Position numbers and translations under genes: made by a program | Shown here: piece after piece, positions 10,102 through 18,271 of the stretch | How positions within the stretch are numbered: the stretch's first letter is position 1 | Layout of the letters: each line of letters begins with the position of its first letter | The notes under the pieces: model-generated | Told to the model about the DNA's origin: nothing | What the model saw: the letters and a program-made list of their open reading frames with translations, nothing else | The model's database searches: none | From: Pseudomonas sp. AKS31 | Lineage (GTDB): Bacteria; Pseudomonadota; Gammaproteobacteria; Pseudomonadales; Pseudomonadaceae | DNA: 64,000 bases | Assembly: GCF_023634765.1 (NCBI RefSeq) | Contig: NZ_JAMLFX010000010.1 | Coordinates: 1 to 64,000 of the forward strand | Reading direction: 5' to 3'

Positions 10102-11366
10102 AACTGTTCCCAGCGAAAAACCGCCCAACCCTGGGCTCGGTCATTGGTCGAGGGCATTTGACGGTCGCGCTGGTAGGCGTGGCGATGGCCAGTGTTTCGC
10201 TGACGTTGCTCGGTGTATTGGCGCTGCGGGTTTATGCCGATCACAACCTGCATTTGATCGCCCGCTCGATCAGCTACACCGTGGAAGCTGCGGTGGTTTT
10301 CAACGATAAGACGGCCGCCAACGAATCGCTGGCGCTGATTGCTTCCGCCGAAGAAGTCGCTGATGCCCAGGTGCTGGACAGCCAGGGAAAACTGCTCGCG
10401 CATTGGCAACGCCCGGAAAACGGCTTGTTCTCTGAGCTGGAAATGCAGATCACCCGCGCCGTCCTGGAAAAACCCATCAGCCTGCCGATCGAGCATCAGG
10501 ACCGTGAAATCGGTCGCGTGCTGCTCACCGGCCATGGCGGCAGCCTGATGCGTTTTCTGCTCAGCGGTCTGGCAGGGATCATCCTCTGTACCGCAATCAG
10601 CGCCTGGGTCGCGCTCTACCTGGCGCGGCGCCAGCTACGCGGCATCACCGGCCCCCTGCGCAGCCTGGCCGCCGTGGCCCACGCCGCACGCAGCGAACGC
10701 GCGCTGGACCGCCGCGTGCCGCCGGCGCAGATCGCCGAACTCGACAACCTCGGCAATGACTTTAACGCCTTGCTCGACGAACTGGAGTCGTGGCAAACCC
10801 ATCTGCAAAACGAAAACGAAACCCTCGCTCACCAAGCGACTCACGACAGCCTCACCGGTCTGCCAAATCGCGCCTTTTTCGAAGGACGGTTGATCCGCGC
10901 GTTGCGCAATGCCGGCAAACACGATGAGCGCGTGGCCGTGTTGTTTCTCGACAGTGATCGCTTCAAAGGCATCAACGACAACTTTGGTCATGCCGCCGGT
11001 GATGCGGTGCTGGTGGCCGTGGCCAACCGCGTCCGTGCGCAATTGCGCGAAGAGGATCTGGTGGCGCGGCTGGGCGGTGACGAGTTCGCGGTTCTGCTCA
11101 CGCCGCTGCACAAGGTCGAAGATGCCGAGCGGATTGCCGACAAGATCCTCGCCAGCATGGACATGCCCATCGCGTTGCCGGGCGACACCAGTGTGGTGAC
11201 CTCGCTCAGTATCGGCATTGCGGTGTTTCCCGATCATGGTGTCACGCCAGGGGCCTTGCTCGATGCCGCCGACGCGGCGATGTATCAAGCCAAGCGTCTG
11301 TCGCGCGGCGCTCAATTCACGGCCGGGGCGGAGCACTCGGTCGATTCCGTTCAAACCAGGAGCTGA
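10098..11366 (+). CDS. yfiN: Membrane diguanylate cyclase YfiN/TpbB
   Basis: The enzyme makes cyclic di-GMP from two GTP and promotes biofilm formation and small-colony phenotypes when released from YfiR. The 422-residue protein has a transmembrane helix near residues 18-40, a periplasmic sensor of about 110 residues, a second helix near 150-175, a HAMP linker and a GGDEF domain beginning around residue 250 at THDSLTGLPNRAFFE. The active-site GGDEF is intact at residues 326-330. A putative product-inhibition I-site (REED, residues 317-320) lies the canonical five residues upstream. It overlaps yfiR by four bases and is followed by yfiB after five bases. Confidence 0.93.
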   Translation: MKLFPAKNRPTLGSVIGRGHLTVALVGVAMASVSLTLLGVLALRVYADHNLHLIARSISYTVEAAVVFNDKTAANESLALIASAEEVADAQVLDSQGKLLAHWQRPENGLFSELEMQITRAVLEKPISLPIEHQDREIGRVLLTGHGGSLMRFLLSGLAGIILCTAISAWVALYLARRQLRGITGPLRSLAAVAHAARSERALDRRVPPAQIAELDNLGNDFNALLDELESWQTHLQNENETLAHQATHDSLTGLPNRAFFEGRLIRALRNAGKHDERVAVLFLDSDRFKGINDNFGHAAGDAVLVAVANRVRAQLREEDLVARLGGDEFAVLLTPLHKVEDAERIADKILASMDMPIALPGDTSVVTSLSIGIAVFPDHGVTPGALLDAADAAMYQAKRLSRGAQFTAGAEHSVDSVQTRS

Positions 11367-11371
11367 CTCTC

Positions 11372-11866
11372 GTGTCCACACTGACCATTCGATCTTTTTA
11401 CGCTGTGCTGTTGATGGCCGTTCTGGCCCTGACAGGTTGCCAGACCACGCCGCAAAAAGGCCTGAGCCCGGCGCAAGTCGCAGTCCTCAAACAACAGGGC
11501 TTTGAGCTGACAGACGAGGGCTGGGAGTTTGGCCTGTCCGGCAAAGTACTGTTTGGCAGCGACGTCGAAAGCCTGAACACGCAAAGCACCGAGATCGTCG
11601 AGCGCATCGGCAAGGCATTGCTGGGTGTCGGCATCGAGCGCGTGCGGGTCGATGGTCACACCGATGCATCGGGCAAGGAAACCTACAACCAGCAATTGTC
11701 GTTGCGCCGTGCGAAAAGTGTCGCCAACGTCCTGCGCACGGTCGGCATGAAGGACGAGAACATCCAACTGCAGGGTCTGGGCAGCAAAGAGCCGGTGGCG
11801 TCCAACGATACGGCGGCCGGTCGCACGGAAAACCGCCGTGTGTCGATTGTGGTCAGCGCCGACTAA
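11372..11866 (+). CDS. yfiB: YfiB outer-membrane OmpA-like lipoprotein
   Basis: YfiB sequesters YfiR at the outer membrane or peptidoglycan and thereby activates YfiN. The 164-residue product starts at a GTG five bases after yfiN. It has a lipoprotein signal with lipobox LTGC (Cys23), then a short linker and an OmpA/MotB peptidoglycan-binding domain with the signature VDGHTDASG and RRAKSVANVL. Lack of Asp directly after the lipidated Cys (it is Gln24) suggests outer-membrane sorting. Last gene of the operon; its end overlaps by four bases the end of the convergent LysR gene. Confidence 0.92.
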   Translation: MSTLTIRSFYAVLLMAVLALTGCQTTPQKGLSPAQVAVLKQQGFELTDEGWEFGLSGKVLFGSDVESLNTQSTEIVERIGKALLGVGIERVRVDGHTDASGKETYNQQLSLRRAKSVANVLRTVGMKDENIQLQGLGSKEPVASNDTAAGRTENRRVSIVVSAD

Positions 11867-12810
11867 TCGGCGAACTGCATGTCGCGGGTCTGCCCCATCA
11901 ACAGACCCTGATTACGCTCGGTCACCTCACGGATGTAATCCCACAACAGGGTGATCCGCTTGAGCTTGCGCAGGTCCTCCCGGCAGTACATCCAGAACTG
12001 CCGGGTGATGTCGATGTCCTCCGGCAACACCGGCAGCAGGCGTGGATCCTGCGCGGCGAGGAAGCACGGCAGAATCGCCAGAGAACGCCCTTGCTGCGCC
12101 GCGACGAACTGCGCAATCACGCTGGTGCTGCGCAGATGCGCGTTAGCGCCGGGCAGCACGTTCGCCAGGTACAGCAGCTCCGAGCTGAACGCCAGGTCAT
12201 CCACATAACTGATGAATTGATGCTTGCTCAAATCGGCCGGGCGGCGGATCGGTGGGTGTTTGTCCAGATAGTCCTGGGTCGCGTAGAGCTGCAAACGGTA
12301 GTCGCAGAGTTTGCAGCAGACGTACGGCCCATGCTCCGGGCGTTCCAGGGCAATGACGATATCGGCCTCGCGCTTGGACAGGCTGATGAAGTGTGGCAGC
12401 GGCAGGATGTCCACCGAGATCGCCGGGTAGGCGTCGACGAAATGGCTCAACTGCGGGGTGATGAAAAAACTGCCGAAGCCTTCGGTGCAGCCCATGCGCA
12501 CATGCCCGGAGAGTGCCACGCCGGAGCCGGAGACCTGCTCGCAGGCCATGTGCAGCGTGCTTTCGATCGACTCGGCATAACCGAGCAGGCGCTGGCCTTC
12601 GCTGGTCAGGACAAAACCACTGGTGCGCGACTTTTCGAACAACAACGTGCCGAGTGCCGCCTCCAGCGAACTGATACGCCGCGACACGGTTGTGTAGTCG
12701 ACAGCCAGCCGTTTGGCGGCGGTGCTGGCCTTGCGGGTACGGGCGACTTCGAGAAAAAACTTGAGGTCGTCCCAGTTCAGCGAGCCTAGAGAGGTGATGT
12801 TTTTTTGCAT
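11863..12810 (-). CDS. LysR-family regulator divergent from mmsAB
   Basis: A 315-residue LysR-type transcription factor: N-terminal winged HTH (NWDDLKFFLEVAR, then TTVSRRISSLEAALGTLLFE) and a C-terminal periplasmic-binding-like effector domain. It is transcribed away from mmsA with about 150 bases between the starts, the standard arrangement for a LysR protein acting on the neighbouring operon. In P. aeruginosa mmsAB is controlled by the AraC-type MmsR, so a LysR protein here would be a different solution, or it regulates something else. The ATG at 12810 is preferred because it puts the HTH close to the N-terminus; a TTG 23 codons upstream is possible but unlikely. The ribosome site is weak. 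Confidence 0.85.
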   Translation of the reverse strand: MQKNITSLGSLNWDDLKFFLEVARTRKASTAAKRLAVDYTTVSRRISSLEAALGTLLFEKSRTSGFVLTSEGQRLLGYAESIESTLHMACEQVSGSGVALSGHVRMGCTEGFGSFFITPQLSHFVDAYPAISVDILPLPHFISLSKREADIVIALERPEHGPYVCCKLCDYRLQLYATQDYLDKHPPIRRPADLSKHQFISYVDDLAFSSELLYLANVLPGANAHLRSTSVIAQFVAAQQGRSLAILPCFLAAQDPRLLPVLPEDIDITRQFWMYCREDLRKLKRITLLWDYIREVTERNQGLLMGQTRDMQFAD

Positions 12811-12959
12811 GATGGACGGGCTTATATGTGCGTTCTTATTAGAAGTTTGCACATCTATACTCCAAAAACAGTCCGACAACCAATTCGTGACACACGCCTC
12901 ATCTCAAGGCGAACCTTTCGCCTTGGCTCCTACGATAAAAACAAGTTTCGGAGACCAGC

Positions 12960-14486
12960 ATGAACGCATCGCTTACGCCCAACGACACCACGCTGCAAAA
13001 GGTCAAACTGTTGATCGACGGCGAATGGGTCGAGTCGCAGACCGCCGAGTGGCACGACATCGTCAACCCGGCGACCCAGCAAGTGCTGGCCAAAGTCCCG
13101 TTTGCCACCGCCGCTGAAGTCGATGCCGCCGTCAGCGCCGCCCAGCGCGCTTTCCAGACCTGGAAACTGACTCCGATCGGCGCGCGCATGCGCATCATGC
13201 TCAAGCTGCAAGCGCTGATCCGCGAGCACTCCAAACGCATCGCCGTCGTCCTGAGCGCCGAGCAGGGCAAAACCATTGCCGACGCCGAGGGCGATATTTT
13301 CCGTGGTCTGGAAGTGGTCGAGCACGCGTGCTCCATCGGCAGCCTGCAAATGGGCGAGTTCGCCGAGAACGTCGCCGGCGGCGTTGATACCTACACCCTG
13401 CGTCAGCCAATCGGCGTGTGCGCCGGCATCACCCCGTTCAACTTCCCGGCGATGATTCCGCTGTGGATGTTCCCAATGGCCATCGCTTGCGGCAACACCT
13501 TTGTCTTGAAGCCTTCGGAACAGGATCCGCTGTCGACCATGCTGTTGGTCGAGTTGGCAATCGAGGCTGGCGTACCGGCGGGCGTGTTGAACGTGGTTCA
13601 CGGCGGTAAAGACGTGGTCGATGGCCTGTGCACGCACAAGGACATCAAAGCGGTGTCGTTCGTCGGTTCGACCGCAGTGGGCACTCACGTTTACGACTTG
13701 GCTGGTAAACACGGCAAGCGCGTGCAATCGATGATGGGCGCCAAGAACCACGCCGTGGTGCTGCCAGATGCCAATCGCGAGCAAGCGCTGAATGCGCTGG
13801 TCGGCGCCGGGTTTGGTGCGGCCGGGCAACGTTGCATGGCCACCTCGGTGGTGGTGCTGGTCGGTGCGGCGAAACAATGGCTGCCGGACCTGAAAGCGCT
13901 GGCGCAGAAACTCACCGTCAACGCCGGTAACGAGCCGGGTACCGATGTCGGCCCGGTGATCTCGAAGAAAGCCAAGGCGCGCATTCTCGAGCTGATCGAA
14001 AGCGGCATCAAGGAAGGCGCCAAGCTGGAACTGGACGGCCGCGACATCAAGGTGCCGGGCTACGAGCAAGGCAACTTTGTCGGCCCGACCCTGTTCTCGG
14101 GCGTGACCACCGACATGCAGATTTACACCCAGGAAATATTCGGCCCGGTGCTGGTGGTGCTGGAAGTCGACACCCTTGATCAGGCAATTGCGCTGGTCAA
14201 CGCCAACCCGTTCGGCAACGGCACCGGCCTGTTCACCCAGAGCGGTGCGGCGGCGCGTAAATTCCAGACGGAAATCGACGTCGGCCAGGTCGGCATCAAC
14301 ATCCCGATCCCCGTACCGGTACCGTTCTTCAGCTTCACCGGCTCGCGCGGTTCGAAACTCGGCGACCTCGGCCCGTACGGCAAGCAAGTGGTGCAGTTCT
14401 ACACGCAGACCAAAACGGTCACGGCGCGCTGGTTCGATGACGACAGCGTCAATGACGGCGTAAACACCACCATCAACCTGCGCTGA
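12960..14486 (+). CDS. mmsA: Methylmalonate-semialdehyde dehydrogenase (CoA-acylating)
   Basis: MmsA oxidises (methyl)malonate semialdehyde to propionyl-CoA or acetyl-CoA with NAD and CoA, the last step of valine breakdown. The 508-residue protein carries the aldehyde-dehydrogenase fold: GITPFNFPAMIPLWMFP, the NAD loop KAVSFVGSTAVG, the MmsA-specific MMGAKNHAVVLPDA, and the catalytic cysteine Cys292 in AAGQRCMA. MmsA lacks the usual ALDH general-base glutamate, consistent with CoA rather than water as acceptor. mmsB follows after nine bases. Confidence 0.95.
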   Translation: MNASLTPNDTTLQKVKLLIDGEWVESQTAEWHDIVNPATQQVLAKVPFATAAEVDAAVSAAQRAFQTWKLTPIGARMRIMLKLQALIREHSKRIAVVLSAEQGKTIADAEGDIFRGLEVVEHACSIGSLQMGEFAENVAGGVDTYTLRQPIGVCAGITPFNFPAMIPLWMFPMAIACGNTFVLKPSEQDPLSTMLLVELAIEAGVPAGVLNVVHGGKDVVDGLCTHKDIKAVSFVGSTAVGTHVYDLAGKHGKRVQSMMGAKNHAVVLPDANREQALNALVGAGFGAAGQRCMATSVVVLVGAAKQWLPDLKALAQKLTVNAGNEPGTDVGPVISKKAKARILELIESGIKEGAKLELDGRDIKVPGYEQGNFVGPTLFSGVTTDMQIYTQEIFGPVLVVLEVDTLDQAIALVNANPFGNGTGLFTQSGAAARKFQTEIDVGQVGINIPIPVPVPFFSFTGSRGSKLGDLGPYGKQVVQFYTQTKTVTARWFDDDSVNDGVNTTINLR

Positions 14487-14495
14487 GGAACTGCC

Positions 14496-15398
14496 ATGAA
14501 AATCGCATTTATCGGTCTGGGCAACATGGGCGCGCCGATGGCGCGCAACCTGATCAAGGCCGGCCATTCGCTGAGTCTGGTCGACCTGAACAAAACCGTG
14601 CTGGCGGAGCTGGAGCAACTGGGCGGCAGCATTCGTGCTTCGGCGCGTGAGGCTGCCGAGGATGCCGAACTGGTGATCACCATGCTGCCGGCGGCGGTGC
14701 ATGTGCGCAGCGTCTGGCTCGGTGAGGACGGTGTGTTGGCTGGCATTCGCCAAGGTGTGCCGGCAGTGGATTGCAGCACCATTGATCCGCAGACGGCCCG
14801 CGATGTGGCAGCGGCTGCGGCGAAACAAGGCGTGGCCATGGCCGATGCGCCGGTGTCCGGTGGCACTGGCGGTGCAACGGCGGGGACGCTGACCTTCATG
14901 GTCGGCGCCACCCCGGAACTGTTCGCCACCCTGCAACCGGTGCTGGCGCAAATGGGCCGCAACATTGTGCATTGCGGTGAAGTCGGCACCGGGCAGATCG
15001 CCAAGATCTGCAACAACCTGCTGCTGGCCATCTCGATGGTTGGCGTCAGCGAGGCGATGGCGCTGGGCGATGCACTGGGCATCGACACGACTGTGCTGGC
15101 CGGGATTATCAACAGTTCAACCGGGCGCTGCTGGAGTTCGGAGATGTACAACCCGTGGCCGGGCATCGTCGAAACGGCGCCGGCCTCGCGCGGTTATACC
15201 GGCGGGTTCGGCGCGGAACTCATGCTGAAGGATTTGGGGCTGGCGACAGAAGCGGCGCGTCAGGCGCACCAACCGGTGGTGCTCGGCGCGGTGGCGCAGC
15301 AGTTGTATCAGGCGATGAGCCAGCGCGGCGACGGCGGGAAAGACTTCTCGGCAATCATCAACAGCTATCGCAAGCCTGCAATAGAAGGGCAGCGCTGA
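14496..15398 (+). CDS. mmsB: 3-hydroxyisobutyrate dehydrogenase
   Basis: MmsB oxidises 3-hydroxyisobutyrate to methylmalonate semialdehyde with NAD, feeding MmsA in valine catabolism. The 300-residue product has the N-terminal dinucleotide motif FIGLGNMGAPMARNLIKAGH, the substrate-binding signature APVSGGTGGATAGTL and the catalytic-lysine region GQIAKICNNLL. The C-terminal end (GGDGGKDFSAIIN) is typical of the family. It forms an operon with mmsA and is followed by a REP pair and a + strand terminator. Confidence 0.94.
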   Translation: MKIAFIGLGNMGAPMARNLIKAGHSLSLVDLNKTVLAELEQLGGSIRASAREAAEDAELVITMLPAAVHVRSVWLGEDGVLAGIRQGVPAVDCSTIDPQTARDVAAAAAKQGVAMADAPVSGGTGGATAGTLTFMVGATPELFATLQPVLAQMGRNIVHCGEVGTGQIAKICNNLLLAISMVGVSEAMALGDALGIDTTVLAGIINSSTGRCWSSEMYNPWPGIVETAPASRGYTGGFGAELMLKDLGLATEAARQAHQPVVLGAVAQQLYQAMSQRGDGGKDFSAIINSYRKPAIEGQR

Positions 15399-15404
15399 AC
15401 AAAC

Positions 15405-15493
15405 TGTGGGAGCGAGCCTGCTCGCGATGACGGCGGTTGTTTCAACAAGGAAGTGACTGACCGTCCGCTTTCGCGAGCAGGCTCGCTCCCACA
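15405..15493. repeat. Paired REP palindrome (GCGAGCAGGCTCGC type)
   Basis: Two inverted copies of a REP unit, TGTGGGAGCGAGCCTGCTCG at the left and its complement at the right, flank about 45 bases. The same family recurs at 37470-37559. Such BIME-like pairs are common between Pseudomonas genes. Confidence 0.9.
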
Positions 15494-15521
15494 GGAGGAT
15501 TGCGTATATCAGACATTGTTT

Positions 15522-15558
15522 GCCGGGAAATCACGTCGGGTGATCTCCCGGCTTTTTT
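15522..15558 (+). terminator. Terminator downstream of mmsAB
   Basis: GCCGGGAAATCAC (15522-15534) pairs with GTGATCTCCCGGC (15540-15552) across a short loop with one mismatch, followed by six Ts. The T run follows only on the + strand, so it ends the mmsAB transcript just before the convergent cupin gene. Confidence 0.85.
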
Positions 15559-15561
15559 GCA

Positions 15562-15906
15562 TCAGGCAAACACGAAATATTTACGCACGGTCTCGACCAC
15601 TTCCCACGTGCCTTTCATCCCCGGCTCAACCACGAAGATGTCGCCAGCACGCAGGTGGATCGGCGCCATGCCGTCCGGAGTTATCACGCAGTAGCCTTCC
15701 TGGAAATGGCAGTACTCCCACTTCACATAATCGACGCGCCATTTGCCCGGTGTGCAGATCCACGTACCCATGATCTTGCTGCCGTCTTCGCTGGTGTAGG
15801 CGTTGAGGTTGACGGTGTGCGGGTCGCCTTCGAGTTTTTCCCATTTGCAGGCATCGAGTACCGGCAGCGGATGGGTGTCGCGTAGAACGGTGATAGGGGC
15901 GGTCAT
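15562..15906 (-). CDS. Small single-domain cupin protein
   Basis: A 114-residue protein consistent with the cupin_3 (DUF861) fold: GTWICTPGKWRV, then EYCHFQEGYCVITPDG and LRAGDIFVVEPGMKGTWEV. The glutamate (FQEGY) and the Asp in the second motif are the usual positions for a metal centre, but histidines are few, so catalysis is uncertain. Relatives include (S)-ureidoglycine aminohydrolase-like proteins and many uncharacterised stand-alone cupins. The ATG at 15906 is chosen because upstream in-frame residues do not fit the fold. It is transcribed toward mmsB and has a perfect palindrome about 90 bases upstream. Confidence 0.82.
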   Translation of the reverse strand: MTAPITVLRDTHPLPVLDACKWEKLEGDPHTVNLNAYTSEDGSKIMGTWICTPGKWRVDYVKWEYCHFQEGYCVITPDGMAPIHLRAGDIFVVEPGMKGTWEVVETVRKYFVFA

Positions 15907-15993
15907 GTGTCGGCTCCAGACAAGGCGATCAAACGGAAGCTGCACCCTATAGCGCCGTGCTTCTGCCCAGATGTCTGTGCTCGACATGCAGAT

Positions 15994-16022
15994 ATCCATA
16001 AACGCTGCCAAGTTTTATGGAT
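15994..16022. promoter_or_regulatory. Perfect 9-bp palindrome upstream of the cupin gene
   Basis: ATCCATAAA (15994-16002) and TTTATGGAT (16014-16022) are exact inverted repeats with an 11-base spacer. The site lies 88 bases upstream of the cupin ATG on the - strand and about 280 bases before the MerR-type promoter on the + strand. The arm and spacer sizes suit a dimeric DNA-binding regulator. The dyad is visible; the regulator is unknown. Confidence 0.5.
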
Positions 16023-16300
16023 GGAGGCGTAAACCTTCCAGCAAAATCAATTAACGGCAGTATTGATCTAAAACAAAGGTTATGAAGTTATAACTATTTT
16101 ACTTGTCTGGTTTTTGCTTTTAGTACGTCGGTTCCGTTGCGTCCTTAGTTACTTCGATAGTCAGCCTGCCTGATAGCGCGGGCGCCCCACCATACCCCGT
16201 CTTTGTTAAGTAAATAAGTCGTTCACCGCACCAGGGAGGTGCGGTGTCTGTGGGGTTTTGCAGACTTTTTTCGACTTGTAAAAAAACCTTGAATAGTTCG
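16023..16300. other. A+T-richer intergenic segment before the ACP-ketosynthase locus
   Basis: About 280 bases with no credible gene. The first part (to about 16130) is visibly richer in A and T than the surroundings and could hold additional control elements. A small hairpin, CACCGCACC then GGTGCGGTG, lies near 16227-16247. The start of the following gene is set by a good ribosome site at 16418, so longer in-frame extensions into this segment are not used. Confidence 0.5.
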
Positions 16301-16332
16301 TTGACTCTCCCCTTAAGGGCAGAGTTTAGATT
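16301..16332 (+). promoter_or_regulatory. MerR-type stretched promoter of the ACP-ketosynthase locus
   Basis: A -35 TTGACT (16301-16306) and a -10 TAGATT (16327-16332) are separated by 20 bases, longer than the sigma-70 optimum and typical of promoters activated by MerR-family proteins through DNA untwisting. The spacer region holds a dyad: CTCT (16305-16308), central CCCTTAAGGG (16310-16319) and AGAG (16321-16324). The dyad centre relative to the -35 is identical to that of the promoter at 32389-32420; 22 of 32 positions match. A MerR gene lies at the far end of the locus (31176-31586). The geometry is visible; control by that MerR is inferred. Confidence 0.7.
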
Positions 16333-16417
16333 CCCGCCGCGTAAGAAGTTGCTGTGGGAAAAGTTACTTTTCATAAGCCGAAATCATGAAGTAGTCACGA
16401 CATATAGGGAGATAGAA

Positions 16418-16987
16418 ATGAACAATCCATTGGACTTGGAACATGTCGTTGCCAGCACTCGCGAAATCCTCGCACAGCTGTTGGTGATGGATGCGAATGA
16501 CATCGAAGAAAACAGCAGCATCGTCGAAGACCTCGGTGCCGACTCGCTGGACATCGTCGACCTGAGCTTCCAGCTGGGCCGCCAATATGGCTGCACACTG
16601 CCGAAAACCAGCGTGCTTGACCACGCGGTGGCGGTTTGCGGTGATGCCAGCGAGTTTCTCGCCAACGGGCGCATCACCGAAAGCGGCAAGCACCTGCTTG
16701 AGCAAAGCCTCAGTGCCTACACCCCGGATCAACTGAAGGCGGGCATGCAGCCGGCGCAAGTGTTCGCCGCGACCAGCGTGCTGAACTGGGCCAACCAGTG
16801 CCGTAATCTCTTCAACTACCTGCCGGCCACGTGCCCGGATTGCAACGCTCACCAGGCGATTCTGAACGAGCGCCAGCAAGTGGTCTGCGGCGCGTGCAGT
16901 GCGCGTCTGGTGCCGACGGATGGTGATGAAGTTTCCCGTCAATTGGTTGAGCAGTTTGTCACCACTCACGCCAAAGAAGCGGTGTAG
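16418..16987 (+). CDS. Acyl carrier protein fused to a C-terminal zinc-ribbon-like domain
   Basis: The 189-residue product has an N-terminal acyl carrier domain (residues 1-85) with the phosphopantetheine attachment motif GADSLDIVDL, Ser43. It would carry growing acyl chains as thioesters for the ketosynthases that follow. Residues 90-189 are not part of a normal ACP and contain two CxxC pairs, Cys139/Cys142 (CPDC) and Cys157/Cys160 (CGAC), spaced like a zinc ribbon. Ordinary ACPs are about 80 residues, so this is an unusual fusion; the ribbon may dock partner enzymes. The ATG at 16418 has GGGAGA just upstream. The next gene follows after eight bases. First gene of a locus running to 31106. 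Confidence 0.85.
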   Translation: MNNPLDLEHVVASTREILAQLLVMDANDIEENSSIVEDLGADSLDIVDLSFQLGRQYGCTLPKTSVLDHAVAVCGDASEFLANGRITESGKHLLEQSLSAYTPDQLKAGMQPAQVFAATSVLNWANQCRNLFNYLPATCPDCNAHQAILNERQQVVCGACSARLVPTDGDEVSRQLVEQFVTTHAKEAV

Positions 16988-16995
16988 GAGTTCTC

Positions 16996-18270
16996 ATGCG
17001 GGCACGAGAAGTCTATGTGAGCGGGTTCGGTCTGGTGGCGCCCATGGCGCTGGACGCTGCCACGTTGTTCGAGCGGATTTGCCGGAAGCAATCCTGTGTC
17101 CGCGAACATCCTCGGTTCAAGGCGCTGGGATTCAACAACAGCGCCGCCGGTTTTATCGATGATACGCAGTGGCAGCGGATCGGGGCCGGTTTCGGTGGCA
17201 ACGCGGCGCTGCACCCACGGCAAAGTGTGCTGGCCGAATACGTTGCCCGGCAGGCGCTGGAGCACGCCGGTCTGACGCCAGCAGACTTTGCCCACAATCG
17301 CAGCGGTCTGTTTCTGGGCGCCAACAAGTACTGTGCCGACAGCCACGACCTGCAGCGACTCAGCCGTTGCATGGATGAGGCCGGACGCGTCGACCTTGAT
17401 CGTCTGCTGGACAGTCCGGCAGCGTCCAGCGCGCCCTTTGTCCGGCGGGTCGATCAACAGACGCAACACCTGGCCGATCGGCTTGGTATCCGCGATCACA
17501 TCTCGACCCATTCCGATGCCTGTGCCGCCGGCACCATGGCCATCGGCAGTGCTTACAGGGCCATCGAGCGCGGAGAGATCGATCTGGCTATCTGCGGCGC
17601 CGTCGAACTGATGGCCAACGAACTGCCTTATTACATGTTCAACAGCCTCGGCGCGCTCTCTCAGGCCGACTTGCCGGCGAGTGAGCAGAGCCGTCCGTTC
17701 ATGCCTGACCGTAGCGGTTTTGTCCTCAGCGAAGGTTCGGCGATGATCATTCTCGAATCCGCTGAACACGCCCAGCGCCGCAAGGCTGCGCCACTGGGCC
17801 GGGTGTTGGGTTACGCGAATGTCTGCGAGGCGCAGAAAATGACCTCCAGCAGCCGCGACGGCAGTAAATACGAGGAATGCATGGAAGCAGCAATCGAAGA
17901 TGCCGGGCTGCTGCGCAGCGCAGTGCAACACGTCAACACCCACGGCACCTCCACGCAGGCCAATGACAGTTGTGAAGCGTTGGCACTGCAGCGTCTGTTC
18001 GGCGGGTGCCAGGACTTCATGACCTTCACCGCCAACAAGTCCGCCATCGGTCATTCGCTGGCCGGCAGTGGCGCGATCGAAGCGGTGCTGTCGCTGATGA
18101 GCCTGCGTGACGGTGTGCTGTTGCCCACCCTGAATTACGACCCCGAGCGTGCCGAATACCCTTCGCTGAAATTCTTGAGCGAGCCGGTGCGACAGCCCAT
18201 CAGCGTGGTGATGTCCAACTCGTTCGGCTTCGGCGGCATCAACAGCTCGCTGGTTCTGGGGAGGGCATGA
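16996..18270 (+). CDS. Beta-ketoacyl-ACP synthase (KS1, complete active site)
   Basis: A 424-residue FabF/type II PKS-like condensing enzyme that would extend ACP-bound chains by decarboxylative Claisen condensation. The triad is intact: Cys176 (HSDACAAGT), His316 (NTHGTSTQAND) and His353 (NKSAIGHSLAGSGA), with Lys348. The C-terminal SNSFGFGGINSSLVLG signature is present. It sits directly after the ACP gene and one base before a cysteine-less ketosynthase-like gene, an arrangement reminiscent of KS/chain-length-factor pairs. It shares family features with, but is clearly distinct from, the second complete KS in the locus. Substrate and chain length cannot be read from sequence. Confidence 0.93.
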   Translation: MRAREVYVSGFGLVAPMALDAATLFERICRKQSCVREHPRFKALGFNNSAAGFIDDTQWQRIGAGFGGNAALHPRQSVLAEYVARQALEHAGLTPADFAHNRSGLFLGANKYCADSHDLQRLSRCMDEAGRVDLDRLLDSPAASSAPFVRRVDQQTQHLADRLGIRDHISTHSDACAAGTMAIGSAYRAIERGEIDLAICGAVELMANELPYYMFNSLGALSQADLPASEQSRPFMPDRSGFVLSEGSAMIILESAEHAQRRKAAPLGRVLGYANVCEAQKMTSSSRDGSKYEECMEAAIEDAGLLRSAVQHVNTHGTSTQANDSCEALALQRLFGGCQDFMTFTANKSAIGHSLAGSGAIEAVLSLMSLRDGVLLPTLNYDPERAEYPSLKFLSEPVRQPISVVMSNSFGFGGINSSLVLGRA

Positions 18271-18271
18271 C

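Noticed and set aside
12091..12789. 232-codon frame on the + strand
   Set aside because: Opposite the LysR gene and without family features.
12930..14972. 680-codon open frame on the - strand across mmsA and mmsB
   Set aside because: Antisense to two well-supported genes with clear catalytic motifs; composition is a typical GC-rich shadow and shows no family pattern.
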